Shown in pieces: positions 1-4,862 of a stretch of DNA of 5,344 nucleotides (position 1 is its first letter; the number at the start of each line of letters is the position of its first letter). The notes beneath the pieces are model-generated. The model was not told where the DNA came from and did not search any database. It saw only the letters and a list, made by a program, of their open reading frames with translations. This stretch comes from Clostridia bacterium (GTDB taxonomy: Bacteria > Bacillota > Clostridia > Oscillospirales > CAG-272): assembly GCA_017518025.1 (NCBI GenBank), contig JAFWWR010000101.1, forward strand, positions 1 through 5,344. The letters run 5' to 3'. Made by a program: the position numbers and the translations under genes.

Positions 1-77
1 GGCAGGCCGCCCGAGAAAAGACAAAAACAGCGGAAAAACCGTTTGAAAAGATATTATCCTTAAAAGAGGTGCGATAA
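1..77 (+). CDS. possible C-terminal end of an upstream gene (uncertain)
   Basis: Reading from base 3, one frame stays open across the window edge and stops at TAA 75-77, one base before the ATG at 79. It would encode about 24 residues, rich in Lys and Glu and ending in KILSLKEVR. The TAA-A-ATG junction is typical of translationally coupled genes, which would place the dehydrogenase in an operon with something upstream. Against it, the stretch is short, its codons are more A/T-ending than in the neighbouring genes, and other frames are also open for part of the way. No function can be assigned. It may instead be untranslated leader. Confidence 0.25.
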   Translation, partial: QAAREKTKTAEKPFEKILSLKEVR

Positions 78-78
78 A

Positions 79-1359
79 ATGAAAACGAGAGCAGTGAGAC
101 TTTACTCCAAAATGGATCTCCGTCTTGAGGAGATCGAGCTTCCGGAGATCCGCGACGACGAGATCCTCGCCTGCGTGATCTCGGACAGCATCTGCATGTC
201 GTCCTACAAGGCGGTGTGCCAGGGCGCCGCTCACAAGCGCGTCCCGAACGACGTGGAGAACAACCCCGTCATCATCGGCCACGAGTTCTGCGGAAAGATC
301 GTCTCCGTGGGCAAAAAGTGGGCAGACAAGTTCAAGGCGGGCGACAAATTCGTCATCCAGCCGGCGCTGAACTACAAGGGTTCCCTCGCCGCTCCCGGAT
401 ATTCCTACAAATACTGCGGCGGCGCGTCCGAGTACGTGATCTTCCCGCACGAGGTCATGGAGTGCGACTGCCTGCTGCCCTACGACGGCGACGCGTTCTT
501 CTACGGAAGTCTCGCCGAGCCCATGAGCTGCATCGTCGGTGCGTTCCACGCCAACTACCACGTGAAGCCCGGCGGCTACGTCCACGAGATGGGCGTGGTG
601 AAGGGCGGCATGATGGCGATCCTCGCCGGAGCGGGCCCCATGGGGCTCGGAGCCGCGGACTACGCCATCCACTGCGACAGAGCGCCGTCTCTGCTGGTCG
701 TCACCGACATCGACGACGCGCGGCTGGAGAGAGCGTCGAAGATCGTCACCCCCGAGGATGCGGCCCGTCACGGAGTGGACCTCCGTTACGTCAATACCGC
801 AAACGTGGACGCCGTGGAGTGCCTGAGAGCCCTCACTGACGGAGAGGGATTCAACGACGTATTCGTCTACGCCCCGGTGAAGCCGGTGGTGGAGACCGGT
901 GACGCCATCCTCGCCCGGGACGGCTGTCTCAATTTCTTCGCGGGGCCCACCGATCCCGCGTTCTCGGCGAACTTCAACTTCTACAACGTCCACTACGGCG
1001 GGACTCACATCGTGGGCACCAGCGGAGGCAATACGGACGACATGAGAGAGTCGATCTCCATGATGGAGAATGGCCGGGTCGACCCCGCCGGGATGATAAC
1101 CCACGTCGGCGGCCTCAACGCCTACGTTGACACGGTGAAGGATCTGCCGAACATCAAGGGCGCGAAGAAGCTGGTCTATACGCACCTCGACCTGCCGCTG
1201 ACCGCCATCGCGGACTTCGGCGCCCGCGCCGAGGAGCTTAAGGGCACCCCGGAGGGCGAGCTCTTCGCCGATCTCGACGCGATCTGCAAAGGGAACGGCG
1301 GACTCTGGTGCGCCGAGGCGGAACGCCGCATCCTCAGGAATACCGCAGTCGGTGAATGA
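79..1359 (+). CDS. SorE-like zinc-dependent medium-chain dehydrogenase (L-sorbose-1-phosphate reductase / polyol dehydrogenase family)
   Basis: This 426-residue cytoplasmic NAD(P)-dependent oxidoreductase belongs to the zinc alcohol dehydrogenase superfamily. Visible catalytic-zinc ligands are Cys39 (SICMSS), His68-Glu69 (GHEFCG) and Glu147 (AEPMSC). The Rossmann nucleotide loop is GAGPMG at 184-189, and Asp210 at the end of the next strand (VVTDID) favours NAD over NADP. The CxxCxxC structural-zinc lobe of classical ADHs is absent. From memory, the overall sequence matches a Firmicutes group annotated as L-sorbose-1-phosphate reductase or sorbitol-type dehydrogenase, often found near PTS and aldolase genes. 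Such enzymes interconvert keto-sugar (phosphate) and polyol (phosphate); the exact substrate cannot be read here. The ATG at 79 is supported by AGAGGTG (65-71) at 7-nt spacing. No convincing promoter lies just upstream, so it may be the last gene of an operon; a strong terminator follows about 120 nt downstream. Confidence 0.85.
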   Translation: MKTRAVRLYSKMDLRLEEIELPEIRDDEILACVISDSICMSSYKAVCQGAAHKRVPNDVENNPVIIGHEFCGKIVSVGKKWADKFKAGDKFVIQPALNYKGSLAAPGYSYKYCGGASEYVIFPHEVMECDCLLPYDGDAFFYGSLAEPMSCIVGAFHANYHVKPGGYVHEMGVVKGGMMAILAGAGPMGLGAADYAIHCDRAPSLLVVTDIDDARLERASKIVTPEDAARHGVDLRYVNTANVDAVECLRALTDGEGFNDVFVYAPVKPVVETGDAILARDGCLNFFAGPTDPAFSANFNFYNVHYGGTHIVGTSGGNTDDMRESISMMENGRVDPAGMITHVGGLNAYVDTVKDLPNIKGAKKLVYTHLDLPLTAIADFGARAEELKGTPEGELFADLDAICKGNGGLWCAEAERRILRNTAVGE

Positions 1360-1394
1360 CGGCAAAGCCGTCATAACACGCCGCGCCGCGGCGT
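1356..1394 (+). other. two GC-rich hairpins at the stop codon and just after it
   Basis: The first hairpin pairs ATGACGGC (1356-1363) with GCCGTCAT (1367-1374) across an AAA loop, 8 bp in all, and it contains the TGA stop codon of the dehydrogenase. The second pairs ACGCCG (1378-1383) with CGGCGT (1389-1394). Neither is followed by a U-run, so they are not intrinsic terminators. They may protect the 3' end of the message or form part of the repeat element that follows directly. Confidence 0.5.
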
Positions 1395-1400
1395 ATATAC

Positions 1401-1470
1401 CTTTGCGCGAAGCACAAAATATAACTTCTCCGTCAGGAGAAATATAACTTTGCGAAGCAAAATATAACTT
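1401..1470 (+). repeat. tandem hairpin / AAATATAACTT repeat block
   Basis: Three copies of AAATATAACTT end at 1427, 1450 and 1470, and each follows a different short stem-loop. The first loop region is imperfect (around 1401-1414). The second pairs TTCTCC (1426-1431) with GGAGAA (1436-1441) around GTCA. The third pairs TTTGC (1449-1453) with GCAAA (1457-1461) around GAA. The linker is conserved exactly while the stems differ, which suggests a modular repeat rather than simple duplication. From memory, similar intergenic arrays occur in gut Clostridia. The block lies between the dehydrogenase stop and its terminator, so it would be transcribed as 3' UTR. Its function is unknown. Confidence 0.7.
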
Positions 1471-1476
1471 AAAACT

Positions 1477-1506
1477 CCGGGAGACTGCTGTCTCCCGGTC
1501 CTTTTT
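1477..1506 (+). terminator. strong rho-independent terminator of the dehydrogenase transcript
   Basis: A perfect 9-bp stem pairs CCGGGAGAC (1477-1485) with GTCTCCCGG (1490-1498) around a TGCT loop, followed by TCCTTTTT (1499-1506). Stem strength, loop size and U-tract are all typical of an intrinsic terminator. It ends the upstream transcription unit and insulates the HTH-led operon. Confidence 0.9.
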
Positions 1507-1516
1507 GCCGCCAAAA

Positions 1517-1552
1517 ATTCACTTTCGTAAAATTATACTTGCAAAAGTGAAT
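1517..1552 (+). promoter_or_regulatory. inverted repeat overlapping the -35 region (candidate operator)
   Basis: ATTCACTTT (1517-1525) is perfectly inverted as AAAGTGAAT (1544-1552), with an 18-nt AT-rich centre. The right arm shares a base with the -35 hexamer and fills the start of the promoter spacer, where a bound protein would block RNA polymerase. Flanking A-run and T-run extend the imperfect symmetry, so a weak hairpin plus T-tract terminator is an alternative reading. The HTH protein encoded directly downstream is the obvious candidate ligand, by inference only. Confidence 0.5.
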
Positions 1553-1567
1553 ATTTTTTGATATCAT
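1539..1567 (+). promoter_or_regulatory. sigma-A-type promoter of the HTH-glycosyltransferase-acyltransferase operon
   Basis: The -35 is TTGCAA (1539-1544, 4 of 6 to consensus) and the -10 is TATCAT (1562-1567, 5 of 6), with an exact 17-nt spacer in AT-rich DNA. Transcription would start near 1574, leaving a leader of about 50 nt. The -10 lies inside a perfect odd palindrome, GATAT-C-ATATC (1560-1570), a second possible binding site for a dimeric repressor. Confidence 0.6.
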
Positions 1568-1582
1568 ATCTCCGTGATAATC

Positions 1583-1606
1583 CGCGCGGCGCGGGAGCGG
1601 CGCGCG
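1583..1606 (+). other. GC-only inverted repeat in the operon leader
   Basis: CGCGCG (1583-1588) can pair with CGCGCG (1601-1606) around a 12-nt G-rich loop, ending 4 nt before the Shine-Dalgarno at 1611. The hairpin could influence ribosome access to the HTH gene. The arms are low-complexity CG repeats, so several registers are possible and the structure is only tentative. Confidence 0.35.
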
Positions 1607-1610
1607 AATG

Positions 1611-1617
1611 AGAGGTG
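1611..1617 (+). promoter_or_regulatory. Shine-Dalgarno that fixes the HTH gene start at GTG 1624
   Basis: AGAGGTG sits 6 nt upstream of GTG 1624. The earlier in-frame GTG at 1615 is itself part of this motif and has no site of its own, so it is unlikely to be the start. A third in-frame GTG at 1660 lacks a site. Confidence 0.7.
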
Positions 1618-1623
1618 AAAACC

Positions 1624-1863
1624 GTGAGAAAAGAAAAAAGCGTCCCGGTCGGGACCGCGGTGTCCTACGACAAGCTGTGGAAGCTGCTCATCGACCGGAA
1701 AATGAAGAAAAAGGACCTGCGCGAGGCGACCCGCCTCAGCCCGGCGGTCATCGCCAAGATGGGCCGCGGCGAGCCGGTACATCTCGAAACGCTGGTGCGG
1801 ATCTGCCGCGCACTCCACTGCCGCATCGACGAGGTGGTGGAGATCACTCCCGCCGGCGTGTGA
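1624..1863 (+). CDS. small XRE (Cro/CI-type) helix-turn-helix transcriptional regulator
   Basis: This is a single-domain DNA-binding protein of 79 residues, close to the bare length of the Cro/CI fold. After a basic N-terminal tail come YDKLWKLL (helix 1), KKDLREAT (helix 2, about residues 29-36), LSPAVIAKMGRG (recognition helix, about 39-49) and HLETLVRICRALHCRIDEVVEI (helices 4-5, about 53-74). The pattern matches the small Clostridia group of the form YDKLWKLLIDKxMKKxDL. There is no sensor or oligomerisation domain, so any signal must act through the core itself or a partner. It is first in its operon, 33 nt before the glycosyltransferase, behind a promoter rich in inverted repeats; autoregulation is a reasonable inference. 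GTG 1624 is chosen as start because of AGAGGTG at 6-nt spacing; GTG 1615 would add three residues. Confidence 0.85.
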   Translation: MRKEKSVPVGTAVSYDKLWKLLIDRKMKKKDLREATRLSPAVIAKMGRGEPVHLETLVRICRALHCRIDEVVEITPAGV

Positions 1864-1896
1864 CGCCCGGATCACAACGAAAGGAGATACGTCAAT

Positions 1897-3042
1897 ATGA
1901 TAATTGCAGTGGTATGTGATTTCCTCGGAAAGGCGAACAACGGCACCACACTCGCCGCGCTGAACCTCATCAGATCCCTCAGGGAAAAGGGACACACGGT
2001 CCGCGTCGTCTGCTCCGACGAGGAGCGGATCGGAGAACCCGATTGCTACGTGGTGAAAAAACTCCCGATGGGGCCCCTCAAGGGATATTTCAGAAAGAAC
2101 GGCGTCACTCCGTCCTGGCCCGATCACGACGTGATCGCCCGCGCCCTCGACGGAGCGGACGCGGTCCACGTCATGACCCCGTTCCCCGTAGGGAACTACG
2201 CCGCCCGCGCCGCGGAAAAGGCGGGGATCCCCATTACGGCGGGATTCCATTGCCAGGCGGAGAATTTCACCTCGCACATATTCATGAAGAATTTCAAGCC
2301 CGCCAATATCGCGGCGTACAAGGTCTTCTGGCGAAAGCTCTACCGCCGGGTGAACGCAGTCCACTATCCCACAGAGTTCATCCGCGAGGTCTTCGAGAAA
2401 TACGGCGGAAAGACAAACGCCTACGTTATCTCCAACGGCGTGGGAAAGGAGTTCGTTCCTCACCGGCGCCGCGACGACGGCTCGGACGAGTATAGGATCC
2501 TATTTACGGGCAGATACAGCAGGGAGAAATCCCACCGGGTCCTCATCGACGCGGCGGACAAGTCGCGTCACAGAGAAAAGATCCGGCTGATCTTCGCCGG
2601 AGACGGCCCCTTGAAGAATGAACTGAAAAAGAGAGCGGCAAAACTGCCGCTCGAGCCGGTGTTCAGGTTCTTCTCCCGGGAGGAGCTCATCGACGTGATC
2701 AGCAACGCCGATCTGTACGTCCACCCGGCGGAGATCGAGATCGAGGCCATCGCGTGCCTCGAGGCCATCGCCTGCGGCGCGGTCCCCGTGATCTCAGACT
2801 CGCCGAGGAGCGCCACCCGCTATTTCGCCATCGACGACAAGAATCTGTTCCGGTGCAACGACAGCGACGATCTGGCGAAAAAGATCGACTACTGGCTCGA
2901 CCATCCTGAGGAAAAAGACCGCCGCAGCCTGGAGTATCGCGACTACGCGAAGAAGTTCGACTTCGACCGGTGCATGGACGAGATGGAGCGGATGATCGTC
3001 GACACCGTGAACGCAGCGAAAGAGGGCGGGACCCATGCGTGA
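1897..3042 (+). CDS. GT4-family glycosyltransferase, GT-B fold, probably acting on a membrane lipid
   Basis: This is a 381-residue retaining glycosyltransferase with two Rossmann-like domains. The N-terminal acceptor domain has the glycine loop GKANNGTT (11-18) and FHCQAEN (117-123), whose His118 sits where GT4 enzymes place the catalytic-pocket histidine. The C-terminal donor domain has ISNGV (178-182), the phosphate-binding GRYSREKSH (205-213, Arg206 and Lys211), GDGPLK (235-240), and the EX7E pair Glu281/Glu289 followed by AIACGAVPVIS. The closest family by eye is the diacylglycerol glucosyltransferase/PimA-like group, peripheral membrane enzymes using a nucleotide-sugar donor and a lipid acceptor. 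There is no signal peptide or membrane helix. Its stop overlaps the acyltransferase start by 8 nt and an LtaS-like gene lies nearby, which supports a glycolipid role. Donor sugar and acceptor cannot be decided here. The ATG at 1897 follows AAAGGAG (1880-1886) by 10 nt. Confidence 0.85.
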   Translation: MIIAVVCDFLGKANNGTTLAALNLIRSLREKGHTVRVVCSDEERIGEPDCYVVKKLPMGPLKGYFRKNGVTPSWPDHDVIARALDGADAVHVMTPFPVGNYAARAAEKAGIPITAGFHCQAENFTSHIFMKNFKPANIAAYKVFWRKLYRRVNAVHYPTEFIREVFEKYGGKTNAYVISNGVGKEFVPHRRRDDGSDEYRILFTGRYSREKSHRVLIDAADKSRHREKIRLIFAGDGPLKNELKKRAAKLPLEPVFRFFSREELIDVISNADLYVHPAEIEIEAIACLEAIACGAVPVISDSPRSATRYFAIDDKNLFRCNDSDDLAKKIDYWLDHPEEKDRRSLEYRDYAKKFDFDRCMDEMERMIVDTVNAAKEGGTHA

Positions 3043-3820
3043 GCCGAGGACGGTATACTACTCCGACGAGCTGAACGACGACTTCGCCGGAACGAAGATC
3101 GAGACCAGGCAGATCGGCGCGGACTACCCCTACGTGCGGAAAAATCCGCTGTGGTCCGTCGCCGAGGCGATCATGTACCGGGGCTTCGCTACGCCCCTGG
3201 TGTTCCTCATCGGGAAGCTCGTTTACGGGCTGAAAATAAAAAACAGACGGGCGCTCCGCCGCCTGCGGAAGACCGGGTTATACCTCTACGGCAACCACAC
3301 CCAGTCGTTCATGGACGCCGCGATCCCGACCCTCGCCGCCTTCCCGCGAAAAACGTATATCGTCGCAAATCCCGACGCCGTTTCCATCAAGGGTATCGTC
3401 ACCCTGGTGCAGATGTTCGGCGGTATCCCGATCCCCACGTCGGTGAAGGCGCTCCCGGTGTTCCGCGAGACGCTGAGCCGCAGGGTCGGTCAGCGCCGCG
3501 CCGTGGCGCTGTACCCGGAATCACATATCTGGCCGTGGTACACGGGGATCCGCCCCTTCGGGGACGCGGCATTCGCCTATCCCGTACGGGACGGCGCGCC
3601 CTGCGTGGCGTTCACCACCACCTACCGCAGAAGAAAGATCTTCAAAAACGGGAAACCGCTCCTGACGGTGACGCTGAGCGAGCCGTTCTACCCCGATCCG
3701 TCCCTGCCGAGGCAGGAGGCGAGGGGGGACCTGAGAGACCGGGTCCATGCCTTCATGTGCGAGACCGCGTCCGCGCCGGGAAATTACGAGTACATAAAAT
3801 ATATCAAAAAGGAAGACTAA
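3035..3820 (+). CDS. PlsC-like lysophospholipid/glycerolipid acyltransferase
   Basis: This 261-residue protein resembles Clostridia proteins annotated as 1-acyl-sn-glycerol-3-phosphate acyltransferase. Such enzymes move an acyl chain from acyl-ACP, acyl-CoA or acyl-phosphate to a lyso-lipid at the inner membrane face. The catalytic block is YGNHTQSFMDA (85-95), with His88 and Asp94. Later motifs are GGIPIP (129-134) and YPESHIWPWYTGIRPF (160-175), matching the proline-glutamate substrate block of PlsC. A hydrophobic stretch near 51-66 may dip into the membrane, and the N-terminal 40 residues are polar and family-specific. His and Asp are separated by five residues rather than the canonical four (HX4D), so substrate or mechanism may differ from true PlsC. 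It starts inside the end of the glycosyltransferase gene (8-nt overlap) with GAGGG at 3022-3026 as the likely ribosome site, indicating tight coupling. It ends tail-to-tail with the ZIP gene. Confidence 0.8.
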   Translation: MREPRTVYYSDELNDDFAGTKIETRQIGADYPYVRKNPLWSVAEAIMYRGFATPLVFLIGKLVYGLKIKNRRALRRLRKTGLYLYGNHTQSFMDAAIPTLAAFPRKTYIVANPDAVSIKGIVTLVQMFGGIPIPTSVKALPVFRETLSRRVGQRRAVALYPESHIWPWYTGIRPFGDAAFAYPVRDGAPCVAFTTTYRRRKIFKNGKPLLTVTLSEPFYPDPSLPRQEARGDLRDRVHAFMCETASAPGNYEYIKYIKKED

Positions 3821-4608
3821 CCCAGCATCACGTCGAGCAGCATCATCACGGCGAAGCCCGCGACGATCCCCATGGTGGCGAGATAAGGCCGCTCCGGCTG
3901 ATTTCGCTGGCACTCGGGGATGAGCTCGTGGACGGCCACCAGGACCATCGCCCCGGCGGCGAACGACAGCGCGTAGGGGAGGATGGCGGTCATGCGCGAC
4001 ACCAGCGCCGCGCCGGCGACCCCGGCGACCGGCTCCACCAGCCCCGACGCCTGCCCGATGAGGAAGCTCTTTTTCCTCGAATACCCCTCCCGCCTCAGCG
4101 GGACGGACACCGCCGCTCCCTCGGGGAAGTTCTGTATGCCGATACCCAGCGCCACGGTCATGGCTCCCGCGATCCCCTCCGGGGTGAAGCCGGAGTTCCG
4201 GAGCGCTCCGAAGGCGACGCCCACCGCCAGCCCCTCGGGTATGTTGTGGAGCGTGATGGACAGTATCAGCATCATTATCCTGCTTTTTGCGCTTCCTCCG
4301 CCTCCGCCGTCCTTCATCGAACGGCTCACCGCCTTGTCGGAGAGCCACAGAAAGAGGGCGCCGAGGACGAAGCCCGCCGTGATGACCAGGCAGGGAGGCG
4401 CGGAGGACGAGTCGCCCGCCATCACCACCGCCGGCTGGAGCAGGGACCAGAAACTGGCGGCTATCATCACTCCCGAGGCGAACCCGAGCATAAGATTCAT
4501 CGTGTTCTTCCCGGGAGACCTGAAAAACAGGACGGTGGCGGGGCCCAGCGCGGTCAGAAACCACGTTCCGAGGGTCGCCGCGAGGGCGAGCGTTACCGAG
4601 TATTCCAT
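3817..4608 (-). CDS. ZIP-family divalent metal transporter (GufA/ZupT-like)
   Basis: This 263-residue inner-membrane protein has about eight hydrophobic segments (roughly 5-29, 37-61, 72-92, 109-135, 147-170, 182-204, 206-231, 243-262). ZIPs normally bring Zn, Fe, Mn or related cations into the cytoplasm. The metal-site signatures are present: HNIPEG (121-126) in helix 4, QNFPEGAA (159-166) in helix 5, Glu192 (GLVEP) in helix 6 and His227-Glu228 (VHELIPE) in helix 7. The helix 3-4 loop, often His-rich in ZIPs, has no His and carries a run of five Gly (101-105). The start is placed at 4608, preceded by AGGA at 7-nt spacing. An in-frame ATG at 4647 overlaps a TATAAT box and is therefore unlikely to be translated. 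The gene is divergent from the LtaS-like gene and convergent with the acyltransferase. Metal specificity cannot be read here. Confidence 0.9.
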   Translation of the reverse strand: MEYSVTLALAATLGTWFLTALGPATVLFFRSPGKNTMNLMLGFASGVMIAASFWSLLQPAVVMAGDSSSAPPCLVITAGFVLGALFLWLSDKAVSRSMKDGGGGGSAKSRIMMLILSITLHNIPEGLAVGVAFGALRNSGFTPEGIAGAMTVALGIGIQNFPEGAAVSVPLRREGYSRKKSFLIGQASGLVEPVAGVAGAALVSRMTAILPYALSFAAGAMVLVAVHELIPECQRNQPERPYLATMGIVAGFAVMMLLDVMLG

Positions 4609-4612
4609 TTGT

Positions 4613-4619
4613 CTTTCCT
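4613..4619 (-). promoter_or_regulatory. Shine-Dalgarno deciding the ZIP start
   Basis: On the - strand AGGAAAG occupies 4619-4613, with AGGA 7 nt before the ATG at 4608-4606. This supports a 263-residue protein rather than the 276-residue version from 4647. A second AAAGGA (4626-4621) lies a little further upstream. Confidence 0.6.
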
Positions 4620-4645
4620 GTCCTTTCGAGATAGACTCCGTTGTC

Positions 4646-4677
4646 ATTATATCGGGGTGTTATGTGACATGTGACAA
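4646..4677 (-). promoter_or_regulatory. probable promoter of the ZIP gene
   Basis: A perfect -10, TATAAT, reads on the - strand at 4651-4646, about 38 nt before the chosen start codon. The best -35 match, TTGTCA (4677-4672, 5 of 6), needs a 20-nt spacer, longer than usual, so the promoter may be weak or depend on an activator. Transcription would start near 4639, giving a leader of about 30 nt. Confidence 0.45.
4663..4676. repeat. tandem heptamer TGTGACA x2 in the ZIP promoter
   Basis: TGTGACA occurs twice back to back (4663-4669 and 4670-4676), covering the expected -35 region of the ZIP promoter. It could be a regulator site, for example for a metal-responsive protein, but it resembles no metal-box consensus I can name confidently and may be coincidental. 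Confidence 0.4.
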
Positions 4678-4708
4678 AAAGGAAGGGACGTCCTGCCTTA
4701 AATTGGTG

Positions 4709-4737
4709 TTGAATTGTGTCGAAAAATATGATAAAAT
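4709..4737 (+). promoter_or_regulatory. sigma-A-type promoter of the LtaS-like gene
   Basis: The -35 is TTGAAT (4709-4714, 4 of 6) and the -10 is TAAAAT (4732-4737, 5 of 6), with an exact 17-nt spacer. TG at 4729-4730 gives an extended -10. The surroundings are AT-rich. Transcription would start near 4744, leaving a structured leader of about 120 nt. Confidence 0.65.
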
Positions 4738-4743
4738 ACAATA

Positions 4744-4862
4744 GTTGTATATGTTTTGATCCGAGGCCGTCCTTCGGCCGGGGACCGACATAAAATGACA
4801 GTTGTTCGTTTTTGCCGGGACGGATGTAAAGTCCGCCGACCGGCCGAAAGGAGAGAACGCAT
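4744..4862 (+). promoter_or_regulatory. structured 5' leader with competing hairpins before the LtaS-like gene
   Basis: A local hairpin pairs GGCCG (4765-4769) with CGGCC (4775-4779) around TCCTT. The same right arm, as TTCGGCCGG (4773-4781), can instead pair over 9 bp with CCGGCCGAA (4840-4848), which reaches the first bases of the Shine-Dalgarno. A third option pairs GCCGG (4814-4818) with CCGGC (4840-4844). The structures are mutually exclusive, as in translational attenuators. No known riboswitch consensus was recognised. A T-run (4809-4813) follows only a weak, bulged stem, so transcription termination is doubtful. Confidence 0.4.
4847..4855 (+). promoter_or_regulatory. Shine-Dalgarno for the TTG start at 4863
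   Basis: AAAGGAGAG is a near-perfect ribosome site, with the AGGAG core (4849-4853) 9 nt before TTG 4863. No ATG or GTG in the same frame lies at suitable spacing, so this site fixes a TTG start. Confidence 0.7.

Noticed and set aside
43..57. TTGAAA and TATTAT as a promoter for the dehydrogenase
   Set aside because: The two hexamers are only 3 nt apart, and neither has a partner at 16-18 nt spacing.
1401..1470. CRISPR array
   Set aside because: The repeated unit is only 11 nt, spacing is 20-23 nt, and the intervening sequences are themselves hairpins rather than unique spacers; no cas genes are present.
1526..1543. A TATAAT on the - strand (1537-1532) as a divergent promoter
   Set aside because: No -35 match at normal spacing was found, and the strand leads directly into the terminator and the dehydrogenase 3' end with no gene to serve.
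1564..2463. A 299-codon - strand frame antisense to the HTH and glycosyltransferase genes
   Set aside because: It covers two genes with strong motifs and good starts on the other strand, as well as their promoter; nothing recognisable is encoded.
3151..4674. A 507-codon + strand frame spanning the acyltransferase and the ZIP gene
   Set aside because: It runs in another frame through two well-supported genes, is full of Arg, Pro and Gly typical of a shadow frame in GC-rich DNA, and shows no recognisable motif.
4686..4693. GGACGTCC palindrome in the divergent intergenic region
   Set aside because: An 8-base palindrome is expected by chance in a region this size and aligns with neither promoter in a telling way.
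3521..4741. A 406-codon - strand frame overlapping the ZIP gene and the acyltransferase end
   Set aside because: Arg/Gly-rich composition, no domain signatures, and it is out of frame with the clear ZIP motifs on the same strand.
3983..4744. A + strand frame antisense to the ZIP gene
   Set aside because: Its sequence mirrors the ZIP coding strand and has no ribosome site or family features.
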